From: Leptidea sinapis
Taxonomy: Eukaryota > Arthropoda > Insecta > Lepidoptera > Pieridae
Reading direction: 5' to 3'
Assembly (NCBI RefSeq): GCF_905404315.1
Contig: NC_066279.1
Coordinates: 1,624,501 to 1,688,500, forward strand
Length of the DNA stretch: 64,000 nt
The position numbers and the translations under genes are program-made. Under the pieces are notes generated by a model that worked only from the letters and a program-made list of their open reading frames with translations, had not been told where the DNA came from and searched no databases. Shown here in pieces: positions 23,701 to 34,300 of the stretch (the stretch's first letter is position 1; each line of letters begins with the position of its first letter).

Positions 23701-24775
23701 TGACTTTGACTTTATTTGAAGCTTTACGGTGATGGAAAACATGTGAGAAAACTTATACGCACATACGAAAATATTCAAAAGTTTTGTGTAAAAATTGATG
23801 AAATCTTTACTTAGACCCTAACAATGGCGACGCCACTGTCCAGTAGGACGTTTTTAGGGTATTCATTCAGAATCTGCTCAGCTTGGATTCTCTAAAACTA
23901 ATTGTGCCTATTCCGCTTGCAATCTCCATAGAGTCCTTATGAGAAACGCGTGGCACCAGCATATTAATGCACGACTACTCTTAGAGTAGGAGCAGCCTAG
24001 CATGAACGGTTTCGTACGATCGTTCACGAACGCTATAGATTTTTTTTAATACTTTTGCAAAGGACAAAAAAGCTATTATACATTTGGGATTCACCACCTT
24101 GGTTTAATTTTTTTTTGTAATAGAGGCAATAGTCATAGGTAATCTGTCAAAATGTACCGCTACTACAACAAAAGTTAATGAATTACAGGTCGCTCACACA
24201 CGCGATAGAAGTGCTGTAAGACTATAATAATAGGATTTCTCTAATAGCAAATTATGTTATATAAGAAATCCATTAAGGATGATTTTCTAGTCCGTCATTT
24301 AACACCTATTTCCCCAGGAACGCGTAGAGGTATCAAATACCTAAGTATTTTGTAACAACAATAAAAAAAAGAGTTTGTTGACGATTCTGCTAAACTTATT
24401 ACGGCATAGATGGTTTGCCGAGCGTATGGTAACCACCTGATGGTATGTGACAACCCGAAGAATCACAAGATGCCATCAACTACTGGGATACTCTCTTCTT
24501 CTTCTGGTACCATAACCCTGCTCTATTTTACCCAGCAAGGTAGGCACTTTAAGTAGATCTAACTAGTCGTAGGTGTTAAGTATCCAGCGTAAGAAAAAAA
24601 TTTATGAGTGGGTGTTCAATAGAAGTTTTAGTAATAAAATAACGGAACCAAATGAAACTAAATTAACTTTAACACTAGTGCTATATTGATTTAGGTTCAT
24701 AATGTCGTAGGCACAGCCTAATTGCCTATATGATATGCACGCCCCTGATTTTACCCTCATTGATCTTCCTTTTTC
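23701..24775. other. no gene seen
   Basis: AT-rich. At 24415-24550 there is a degraded stretch (GGTAACCACCTGATGGTA) like the 3' tail of another LINE. No coding frame is credible. Confidence 0.4.
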
Positions 24776-25165
24776 TTTTTTATGGAATAGGAGGACAAAC
24801 GAGCGTACGGGTCATCTGTTGTTAAGTGACCACCGCCGCCTACAATCTCTTGCAACACCAGAGGAATCACTGGAGCGTTGCCGGCCTTTAAGGAAGGTGT
24901 ACGCGCTTTTTTTGAAGGTACCCATGTCGTATCGTCCCGGAAACACCGCACAATGAAGCTCATTCCACAGCTTTGTAGTACGTGGAAGAAAGCTCCTTGA
25001 AAACCGCACTGTGGAGGACCGCCACACATCCAGATGGTGAGGATGATATCCTAACTTGTGGCGTGTCGTGCGAAGATGGAATTCGGCGGCAGGAATCAGG
25101 TTAAACAGCTCTTCGGAACACTCCCCGTGATAAATGCGGTAGAAGACACACAATTCCTGATAAAA
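24776..25165 (-). pseudogene. family B LINE: RT C-terminus and 3' end (best copy)
   Basis: The minus frame reads LCVFYRIYHGECSEELFNLI, FLPRTTKLWNELHCAVF and GTFKKSAYTFLKGRQR, the C-terminal end of a jockey/CR1-like ORF2. It runs to the 3' terminus at GTCCTCCTATTCCATAAAAA. It is 5'-truncated. This identifies family B, seen at about 15 places, as 3' ends of one LINE family rather than a SINE. Confidence 0.75.
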
Positions 25166-26029
25166 TTGTATTTCTTGTTTATAATTATTTTGTACAATCA
25201 CCATATTATTTGCGTAATAAATAAACGTTGTTTGGCTAGATATTTATAAAGCTGTCTCGGCGTCTAGTCGCTTTAAATATCACAAGTTAGTAGGTACCAA
25301 AATCGATTTTCGGCATGAGAACATCAAACGCGTGCAAATGATTTAGACTAGGTATGTGATATGCCTAAACACGTTTTTAATACAACTACTGAACAATAAA
25401 GAATAACAGTTAAGTGCCTTTCAATAAATTAAAAAATATTTCATCTGAATGAATATACTTCAAAGGCAAACTCAATAATTATGAAACGTTTCAACAACAT
25501 ATGTAGGTTGTTTTATGTCTTATCTTTATGCCTAACATTGTAGTGCATTCTGTACCTATCAAAATCATAGTTTGTAAGTACCTACTTTATTTGTTAAAAT
25601 ATTAATTTCTCATGTTACAATAGGTCTTAATGATAATAAAGTTATTTATTTAAGCCTAATGAATTCTAGTTTGAATATGGTTAATTTATACATTAATATT
25701 ATTCTCGTATGCTTCAAAATCTAATTAAATCGTATGAAATAATTACAATTTCCTCTGTGTTGAATGTTATTAACACAGCGTTAACAATTATCATATTAAA
25801 TTCCTTAATACATGTGAAACAGAGTGCATTATTGCGTGAAATTAATCGTCTGTTATATTAATAGCTGAAGTAAGATGCAATTCGCGATATTTGATTTCGA
25901 TTGGATTAAATTCTTTGTGTACAGTCGTGGTGAAAAAAAACATTTCAGCAAAGTTAAAGTGTTTAAAATTAAAGTTAAAGTTTGTAACTTCGATCAAATT
26001 TATTGGATCGTAGATAACCTAAAAACGAC
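25166..26029. other. no gene seen
   Basis: AT-rich sequence without recognised structure. Confidence 0.4.
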
Positions 26030-26435
26030 AAAGAAAAAAGGGGCACAAATAAACATATGGTCTCAGTTTTGTTTAGTATCTTTCGGTTCCTTCTGTATCT
26101 TCTACCTACTACATATATCATATGCATTCCTCCAAGGAGTTGTTTGGGTTGATACCAGCAGTCGAATTCCATCACCTTTTACACTTTCTATCAGGATATT
26201 ATATAAAGTCGCAAAATGTCTTCACAATAAATATAAAAAGAAATGTATATTAGTCTATAGCGTACAAGTGTTGGGACTGCTGCGAGGTCACAGAATGGTT
26301 CAAGCTGGACATACATAATATATGTGTCAGCATTTGCCGAGCTTGTGTCTGGTGTTGCAGGAGAACATGTGCGCCGAATATCACTTAACATCATTACCCG
26401 TACTCTCGTCTATACTCCGTTACCATAAAAATAAA
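26030..26435 (+). repeat. family B LINE fragment, old
   Basis: The open frame at 25875-26318 covers a diverged version of the family B segment (SFCIFYLLHISY aligns with LCVFYRIYHGEC). Its 3' end at about 26350-26430 follows the family B terminus (GGTGTTGCAGGAGAACATGT ... CCATAAAAATAAA). I therefore do not treat the frame as a gene. Confidence 0.55.
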
Positions 26436-27670
26436 ATTACAGTAGGTACACGGTTCCATCTCAGTAGTAAAATTGCACCAAAATCAGTGTAGAAGATATT
26501 TGCTATGTAACCACACGAGTTATACTATAAGGGTTCCTTGTATTTTAGTCGGACGTCCGATACCTTAAAAATATTATAAATGAAAGATTTTGATCATGAT
26601 TGTACAGCTCAGGTATTAATCCTCGGTTATTATCATACTATTCCCTTATCAGACTAAATCAATTCAGATTACAATCAGAAATACTCCTTAATTCCTACGA
26701 CAAAGGGTTGAAACTCGTATGTATGGGCACCTTGTTAGCTGTGAAATATTGCTAGCCACGCCTCGTGATTTTTCTGCTTTATTTGTTGTCATATCCTTTA
26801 ATAAAGCCGTAAGATATATGTCTTTATTGATCAGTTCTGTTGTAAATACATACCTTGCTTAAACAAGTGCGCATTTAAGAATCGTTGACATTTAAATGAA
26901 CAAATATATATAGGTACTTCCTGTTGCGTCTGATATAATATATTTATTTATGACGTATTTCCACGGACTAGTAAAAAAATAAGCCCTCTGTGTCACCTTA
27001 CATAACAGTGTAGCACCAAAACAAGCCGATTAACATGTAAAAACATACATAGATAGGCGGCCATTTTGAGAGTTGTCATCGTCTGTGACAGATCAGTTTG
27101 CGTCTCAATAAAATATTTTAATAATGCCATCGTGCGTTGTGAAAAACTGTAAAAACGATACTATTTAAGTATTTGTGGCCATATTTAAGGGATAAAAAAT
27201 TGTGTAACTAGTATCCCCCGTAACCGCACACACACACTAGCATAACGGTGCTAACTTGCTAATATCACGGCGCGGAGTCCTTCTTTTTTTACTCGTCCGT
27301 GCGTATTTCATGGGTAATTAATAGGTTCCAAGCAAACGAATACACAGTTTTAATATTAAATAGTTTTTCTTATAAGTTCGGTAAATCCAACTGTTCAATA
27401 CAGAGAATATTCCACGAATACATATAACCTTATTTACTTCTATTTTTTTGCTAATTTTACGTAAAATGTCAATTTAACAAAAGAAAATAAAGATGTTTTG
27501 AATGTTAATAACATATCATTGTTACAGTGAACGAATAAAGATTGTTTCTGTCTACTGAAACTATAAGAATTTGAAAGATGCTATTATACCGTAGAGTTTG
27601 TTAAAAAATAATAACGAGAAACTAATATGTACATAATTTAATTTCAAACTTTGTTCAAATTTTTCCGACA
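26436..27670. other. no gene seen apart from a THAP-like stub
   Basis: AT-rich, with a (CA)4-5 tract near 27229. The only recognisable coding string is the stub at 27124-27168. Confidence 0.4.
27124..27168 (+). pseudogene. THAP zinc-finger N-terminus, truncated after 14 codons
   Basis: MPSCVVKNCKNDT followed by a stop is the start of a THAP domain (C2CH zinc finger, Cys spaced C-x4-C). THAP domains open many DNA-transposon-derived proteins. The rest of the domain is not seen downstream, so this is a deleted transposon or gene fragment. Confidence 0.4.
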
Positions 27671-27925
27671 GTATTATTTCTGCCGTGAAGCAGTAATGTG
27701 TAAGCATGATTATGTTTCGATCTGCAGGGCGCCGTAACTAGTAAAATTACTGGGCAAATGAGACTTAACATCTTATGTCTCAAGAAATGTTAAATGAAAA
27801 GTTACGTCTCAGAAATTTTTGGGTTTATCAAGAATCCTGAGTGGCAAAACATTGTAATGAGCAGGGCGTATCAGCTATCATCAGCTGAACGTCCTGTTCG
27901 TCTCGTCCCTTAGTGTCATTAAAAA
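27671..27925 (+). repeat. family A repeat, 5'-truncated
   Basis: It starts within ATTTCTGCCGTGAAGCAGTA and ends in an A-rich tail after AGTGTCATT. Confidence 0.8.
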
Positions 27926-28129
27926 AAATAAAAAAAGTCATTTTTCGAAATCGTTGACTAGACTGTAAATTCTTATTGTTAGATATTAATATAGTACCTT
28001 ATAATTTACCTTTTTTTCTATTTGAAATTGGATGCCTATCTGTTATTAGCTCTAAATTTTTATTGCATTTTGTACAAATAGCTCATGATATTCCTGGACA
28101 TAGATAAATAAATAATCTTATCACTGGCC

Positions 28130-28470
28130 CGACTAAACAGTTGGGTCTGTGATGAGTGCGCACACTAGACAACTATCGGCCGACAGTTTTAGGAACGATT
28201 CGCTATTAGTTTTAAATCGGCTATTGATGAGTCTGGCCGACTAAACAATCGGTGGTGTGCGCGCCTAGAAGAGCGCTGTACTGATTTAACAGTCGGCCGA
28301 TAGTTTACTGACGGTTTAGTTTGAAGGCAATCGTGTAGCCCATCAAACTTTTTTGTCGGCCAATACCGAATCGTTATAATGTGCGCACTCTCATCTCCCA
28401 TCTTCATACTGATTAGGAATCCAACCAAACTATCGGCCGATCAAAAATCTGCAGTTTGCGGGGTCAAAAA
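28130..28470. mobile_element. MITE-like element with ATCGGCCGA motifs
   Basis: It contains repeated and inverted ACTATCGGCCGA / CCGACTAAACA motifs (28168, 28240, 28300, 28428) and GTGCGCAC near both sides. No coding frame. The termini are imperfect, so the boundaries are approximate. Confidence 0.5.
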
Positions 28471-28530
28471 GTCGAATCATATACGTCTAGTTACGACCCG
28501 ATCCAACAGTAAATAAAATGACTCAATGAT

Positions 28531-28536
28531 TTTATT
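28531..28536 (-). promoter_or_regulatory. poly(A) signal of the 136-aa gene
   Basis: AATAAA on the minus strand overlaps the TAA stop codon (28535-28537), implying a very short 3' UTR. Confidence 0.5.
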
Positions 28537-30836
28537 ATGTGTATATTTCTTCTTCAGAGCTCTCTTCTGATTCAGATGATGTCTGCGAGGAATCAGACTC
28601 TGTATGGTTGTAAGCCCAGGCTTCCACTTGGAACTTGTAAAGGTGCTGTAGGGTTATCACTGGTATAAATACCTGCAATTAATAATAATAATAACACTAG
28701 CTGATTAAACTGGCCCTTTTTATTTATTACTAGCTGATGCCTGCGACTTTGTCCGCGTATATAAAGGGTTTTTAAAAATATTAAGCAAGTTAGGAATTGA
28801 AGACTATCTCATGTCCTATTCCAGTTCCGGTTCCCGTTTTCGCTCCCGTTCCCAACATATATAATATGAATCATGTTTCGAGGAAGATTGCTATAGGAAA
28901 CTAAACCTCCACCTTCGCACGACACGCCACAAGTTAGGATATCATCCCCACCATCTGGATGTGTGGCGGTCCTCCACAGTTCGGTTTTCAAGGAGCTTTC
29001 TTCCTCGTACTACGAAGCTGTGGAATGAGCGTTTCCGGGACGATACGACATGGGTACCTTGTGATTCCTCTGGTGTTGCAAGAGAATGTGGGCGGCGGTG
29101 ATCACTTAACACCAAGTGACCCGTACGCTCGTTTGTCCTCCTATTCCATAAAAAAAAAACTACTATTGGTTTAGTTATAGCTCATCGACGTGAATTTCAG
29201 TTTTTCCTAAACCCCGCGGGAACCATGGGTTTTACAGGATAAAATGTAGTCCGAGCGCTAGTCTATTGCTGTACCAAAATTCATCAAAAATCGGTTCAGT
29301 AGCTCCAGCGTAAAAGCGTTACATTTACATTCATAATATTAGTGGGGATTTACACACTTTCAAGAGGTACTACTAACTAGGCTTACAAAAAATAATAAAT
29401 AATAGCAAAAATGAACAACAACATTATATATATATCTTTGAGATTTATTTGGATTTAAAATCGGGCGTCAACGTGTTGGTATCCGCCATGTTGTTTTAAG
29501 TCGATCATTTTTTTTTAGTTACAAATATTAATTTAAAATATTTGAATAAATTGTGATATCATTCAGACACTTTCAAGTGTCTGAATGATATCACAATTTA
29601 TTCAATGAAGAAATAAATATCCGTTGGGAAAAATTCGTCGCATTTCGTTTTTCCCGAGCCTTTCAACGCAGACGAGAAGTGTCACTAACTAACACCTCAG
29701 CTAACACAAAGTGGCGTGACGAAGGTGAAATTCGGTGGCAGGGATCAGGTCAAACGGAACACTCACCGTGATTAATGTGATGGAAAACAATGAAGCGAAG
29801 TCTCCAGCAACACCAACTCATAAAATTATTTTATATCGTTGTGCTGCTTTAAGCAAAACTTTTTACCTTTACTTCTGGAGTATCCAGTTGCCATACTTTG
29901 GGTTGTCCAAGTTTGTACGGTAGGCCAACCTTGACACATATCACCATAGTGTCATGGGCACTGTCAATCTGCAAAGTAAACGCCCTATTGGGGACTTCTG
30001 TTATTCAGACTTACAAACAAAAAAAATCACCTGGTCAGTGATATGTCCTGCACAATACAAGCAGTGCCGCTTAAGAGTCTTGAATATCTCATTCTGAGCG
30101 ATAGCGCGATTACTCTTGTTTTTTCAGTAGACCAGTCTTTTATTAGCCTCGGCACCTATGATAACGAAACTCAAAATGGGCCGCAGCCCTTGAAGGTAGT
30201 GTAAAAATACTACAAATTACTAGGCGGCTGAAATAATCACTGCTGTGGTACCCCATGAAGTTTGCATCAGTGCAAAGGAGAAATCTCTCCGGTGGAAAAA
30301 ATCTCGAACATTCCTAAATTCGAGATTCCTGTTGGACGTATTCGGTATTTAAGTGACATACACTTAAATGACTAACTGGCATAAAACAACGAATTGTTTT
30401 TGCGCCTTTTTCAAAACTTCGTCTCGTCTTGTACATGTTTTTGTTAAAATATAAAGATAGGGCTTTCTTTTATTACAATTTCTAACAAGATTGTATCTCC
30501 TTAGTAATGATAACATGGCTCACTCATATAGTTCTAGGTGTTGCAAGATATTGTTCATAAAAATATTTCTGGAATAACCATCCTTGATACGGACGCAAGT
30601 ACTTATAAGACAAACCTTAATAAAATTGTCTTCCATAGACAATCAATTCTGAATCTCACCTCCAGGTAATAATTCAGATAGGTCAACGAAGACGGCTTCA
30701 CGGAGAATATCTCATGGTAAAACCGAAATATGTCATCAGCAGACTCGCCCCTGTCGTAACAACGAAGCCCCCCCATCCACCAATGTCCCACCCATGCATG
30801 CGCAATTAAGTCGTAGACAGACGCTCGGGGCATCAT
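28535..30836 (-). CDS. unrecognised three-exon host gene, 136 aa
   Basis: Three exons on the minus strand join in phase 0 throughout: 30836-30660 (ATG, donor GTGAGA), 29968-29873 (acceptor TTTACTTTGCAG, donor GTAAAG; a donor six bases further would add two residues) and 28672-28535 (acceptor TTAATTGCAG, stop TAA). The protein starts MMPRASVYDLIAHAW, is Trp/His-rich (HAWVGHWWMGG, residues 13-23), has two Cys (26 and one in exon 2) and ends in a Ser/Glu-rich acidic tail of about 25 residues. There is no signal peptide or membrane segment in this model. An AATAAA overlaps the stop codon. A further 5' exon is possible, since the frame is open for one codon before the ATG after an AAG acceptor-like site. 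Introns hold family A, B and other repeats. It lies 545 bases downstream of the pseudo-protease on the same strand. I do not recognise the family. Confidence 0.6.
28731..29350 (+). mobile_element. LINE-like 3' tail split by a family B insertion
   Basis: It begins ACTAGCTGATGCCTGCGACT and continues at 29165-29345 with GGGTTTTACAGGATAAAATG and a TAATATTAGT end. This order is common in lepidopteran RTE/CR1-like tails. The family B copy at 28925-29158 interrupts it. It lies in intron 2 of the 136-aa gene. Confidence 0.5.
28925..29158 (+). repeat. family B LINE 3' end
   Basis: GACACGCCACAAGTTAGGAT through CTCCTATTCCATAAAAAAAA. It is well preserved and ends in an A-tract, nested in the element above. 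Confidence 0.8.
29542..29605. repeat. perfect 31-bp inverted repeat with a 2-base spacer
   Basis: The left arm 29542-29572 and right arm 29575-29605 are exact reverse complements, with TC between them. It lies in intron 2 of the 136-aa gene. Confidence 0.9.
29718..29825 (-). repeat. family B LINE fragment
   Basis: GGTGAAATTCGGTGGCAGGG then CACTCACCGTGATTAATG, as at 25074-25135. It abuts exon 2 of the 136-aa gene. Confidence 0.65.
30035..30300 (-). repeat. family A repeat, old copy
   Basis: CAGTGCCGCTTAAGAGTCTT and later GGTACCCCATGAAG ... GTGCAAAGGAG keep the reversed family A order with heavy divergence. Confidence 0.5.
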
Positions 30837-30990
30837 ATAACCTTAACATAAAAGTTATGACACTCAATACGCATACAATCAGTCGATACTAAATATATTA
30901 ATCTAAAGTAGTATTTAATTTTTTAAACCCAACTTTAATATTGTGTAGAAAAAGTATTTTTCTAGTTTCCTTGTTTTATTGTCTAGTTAA

Positions 30991-31111
30991 AGGACGGCAA
31001 CGCTCTTGTGATTCCTCTGGTGTTGCAAGAGAATGTGGGTGGCGGTGTACACTTAACAACAGGGGACCCGTACGCTCATCTGTCCTCCTATTCCATAAAA
31101 AAAAAGTTATG
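30991..31111 (+). repeat. family B LINE 3' end
   Basis: CAACGCTCTTGTGATTCCTC through CTCCTATTCCATAAAAAAAA, between the 136-aa gene and the pseudo-protease. Confidence 0.8.
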
Positions 31112-31381
31112 GATATTTGAAGTCGACTTTTTTTGTAATAAATTTTGCATTTCTAAGATACGGTAGTATACAAGTTACAAAAATATAACATAAAAAATTC
31201 TCTAGAACATTATTATACCTATCTAAATATTACTTAAGTGGACCGAGAATAGCACCTTGGGGCACACTTAAAAAATTTCACTCACGAGTTTAATGTTAGA
31301 TTATCTGTGGTTTACATGGTAAAATAGAACGTACATCAGCTGGCGATAGTCAACCAATATTACCTTAATACTGTCTACGTA

Positions 31382-34300
31382 TTAAATTAAATTACCGAAT
31401 GGATCGTCTTTAGCAAATGCACCGACAGCTTTTCCCGTTATGGCTGCAGTAATCCACGGTACGTAAGGATATATCAGTGTGTGTCTAGGTGGTGGGGGTG
31501 GCCTACGTTGACGCAGGGGATCCGGACATGGAGATCCACCTGTAGAGTAAAACAATCTAGGTATAAGAAACGAGTTGAAGTTTGAACCAAAATATGAAAA
31601 CGATAAAATTATTTGCAAATAAAATTCCTTTCTGCAAGTTGTTGTCATGTCGTCGTAACTCGTTCTTTTCCCCGCTCTTATATAACTATTAAAAAAGCAG
31701 CTAAGGTGCAATATTGGCGAAGATTTAGCAAAGGTCGCAAAGTTTTGTTTCACACATCTACGCGACTACGATTTCGGGACCTCCAAGTTTAGAAGGTAGT
31801 TCAAATGCTAGCAACGCATTTTATATCTATGGTTTTGCGGGAATCCTTATCTAACTTCCAAATTTCCCGTTTACTTCCGCTGCTTTTAAAAAAAACTCAC
31901 AGTAGTCCGCTTAGAAAAGAGCAAAATGGACTGTGTGTGGCTTGAAGGGGAGATCTATGTCCAAAAGTCTGTTGGTGAATATGATGATAATGGTGAGCAA
32001 AAACATCTCTAAGTCGCGTATTAAGTACTCCATACTAGTGAAATAATAAAATTTAATTTCCAACATTACATTTTACGTACCTATGTATAAATGACTACAA
32101 ACGATGTCTTTAAAGACCATTGTTGATCGACTCAATAGCTAACCTCGAGAGTATTATGGCAGAGAATGAAAGAATAGTATAGTACATAATATATTCCTCT
32201 CTCCCATTTCTTTTAGAAAAATATTAAAAAATGTATTGTTTTAGATATTTTCTGCAATAGTGGAACCCTCAATAAGCTGTATTTTAGTTGAAAGATTAAT
32301 TATATGTATACCTTGTGATAATGACACTACAGACCAATGTCCGGTGTGCTCGTGAACAAAGCCCGGTGACCCAGAGTAGAAGCCACAACCAGAAGAACAG
32401 GCCATGCGGCCTTTCGGAATTTTGCTTACATTCTGAAAAACGTATATTCTTATCAAATCAGCTTAATAGCAGTAGAACTAACTCTAGTAGACATCACAAG
32501 CACACCTATTTCCGCCATTTTGAATGGAATGATTGTTCTGTAAACTTTTTCAAAATTGGAACATTATGGTACAAAGTGCACTATTCTCCAGCAGAAACAT
32601 ACAGTGGCGGTACTGCCAACGAATACTGCATAGGACACCAAATCATCTAGACTACTAGAACTAATAAGTTCAACCACAGAATAAAAAGAAGTAGTACAGA
32701 AGATTCACATATTTGAAACACTTTAAAAGAAATAGCTACTTTAGCTGTCTGGTAGTAAGATTAATTTGAAATCGTACTTAGTTTGCAGCTGAAGTGGATT
32801 CATAATATATTTCAAATTAGTTTGCGCACATTTTGACAACAGGCGCCATTTTTACTATACTTTTGGTTGTAATGTCGAGGTGTGGTTGTAAGATAGGTCT
32901 TACATAAGCAAAGCTACCGTACAACTCGCAAGATGACAGTTATATTTTCGTCTGTTTTACATATTCAAAACTTTTTTATGCTTCTTCATGTTTGAGAAGA
33001 CTTTTACTCGGATCAAATAAATTAAGAAAATAAAATATTATGACCTGAGGAAATCACGCGCCAGTAGGTATGTTTTCTTACCTAGATCACGGGTAGACTA
33101 TGATTACTACCTGATTCTGCTACTAAACTGTCCCAAGAAAATAATTAAAAAACCATTAACACTCTAACTTACAACAGGGTTGTCATATAAGTAGCAAACT
33201 TCTCTTGGCAGTAATTTCAACTTCGATATCTCCTTTTCTTCTTCAATGAAATCTCTTGGGACATCTGGAAAATGTTAGCTTTATAAGCATGAATAATGCT
33301 TCAATCAGATGGCTTCTTATGGCATGAAAGGAAAAACTAGGTCGTCTGATTTATCTTTACCTAGTATAACTGAGTTCAGATTTTATTCATATAAATACAA
33401 AATACTTCGGTAAACTGAAAATGGAATTATTTACCTAACATTAAAAGGGATTTAATTGAACAAGATTTGATTGTATTAAAGATGAAAAAGTATACCAATT
33501 TCAAGATTGATAAACAGAATTAGAACAAATTTACCAGTGGGAGGCTCTTTTGCGCAAGTTGCCGGCTAGATTATGGGTTACCACAACGGCGCTTATAACC
33601 ACAGTAATGTGTAAGCATTATTGTGTTCCTGTCTGAAGGGCGCAGTAGATAGTGAAATTACGTTAGGTTACGAGCGTAGTTGTAGTGCCGTTCAGAATTT
33701 TTGGGTTTTCCAAGAATCCTGAGCAACACTACAATGTAATTGGCAGCGCGTATCAATTACCATCAGCTGAACGTCCTGCTCGTCTTGTCCCTTATTGTCA
33801 TGAAAAAAAATTTAAATTATTTGTCTATTATTTGTTTTCTGAACCCTTACACGTAACAGTATATTTTGCGGTTACATAATATTTTAATATATAAATGGGG
33901 TTTTAAAATACAAAGTTTATCATTGTTTGAGTATGGTTGGGTCTACATAATAAAATCAACCGCGCAGCGAACGAAAGCTGTGCAACCAAAACTCAAACAA
34001 AATCGAAGTTAGCAATAACTCACGAACGTCAATTCTGTTCAGGTATACTTACCAGAAATGAAGTCAATATGATAGATACTGTCTGTAGTTTGTCGGCCAT
34101 TTTTGCCGATCAAAAAGTTCTTGAAAGGCAAGCAAGCTGGGACCATATATTCTGAAAGTAAAATTGTAAAATTTCGTTCAAGATCAAAATCAGTCAGAAT
34201 CTTACCATTGAAATGTGTCTCTGACCTGTGATGAGCGAGCGCAGGAAACTCAGCCTGGGCATTTTTGTTAAATCTTTATCTAATACTAGCAGCTGACCCA

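Noticed and set aside
25875..26318. 147-residue open frame as a host gene
   Set aside because: Its middle aligns with a diverged family B LINE segment, and the sequence after it follows the LINE 3' end; the N-terminal part is low-complexity Lys-rich frame.
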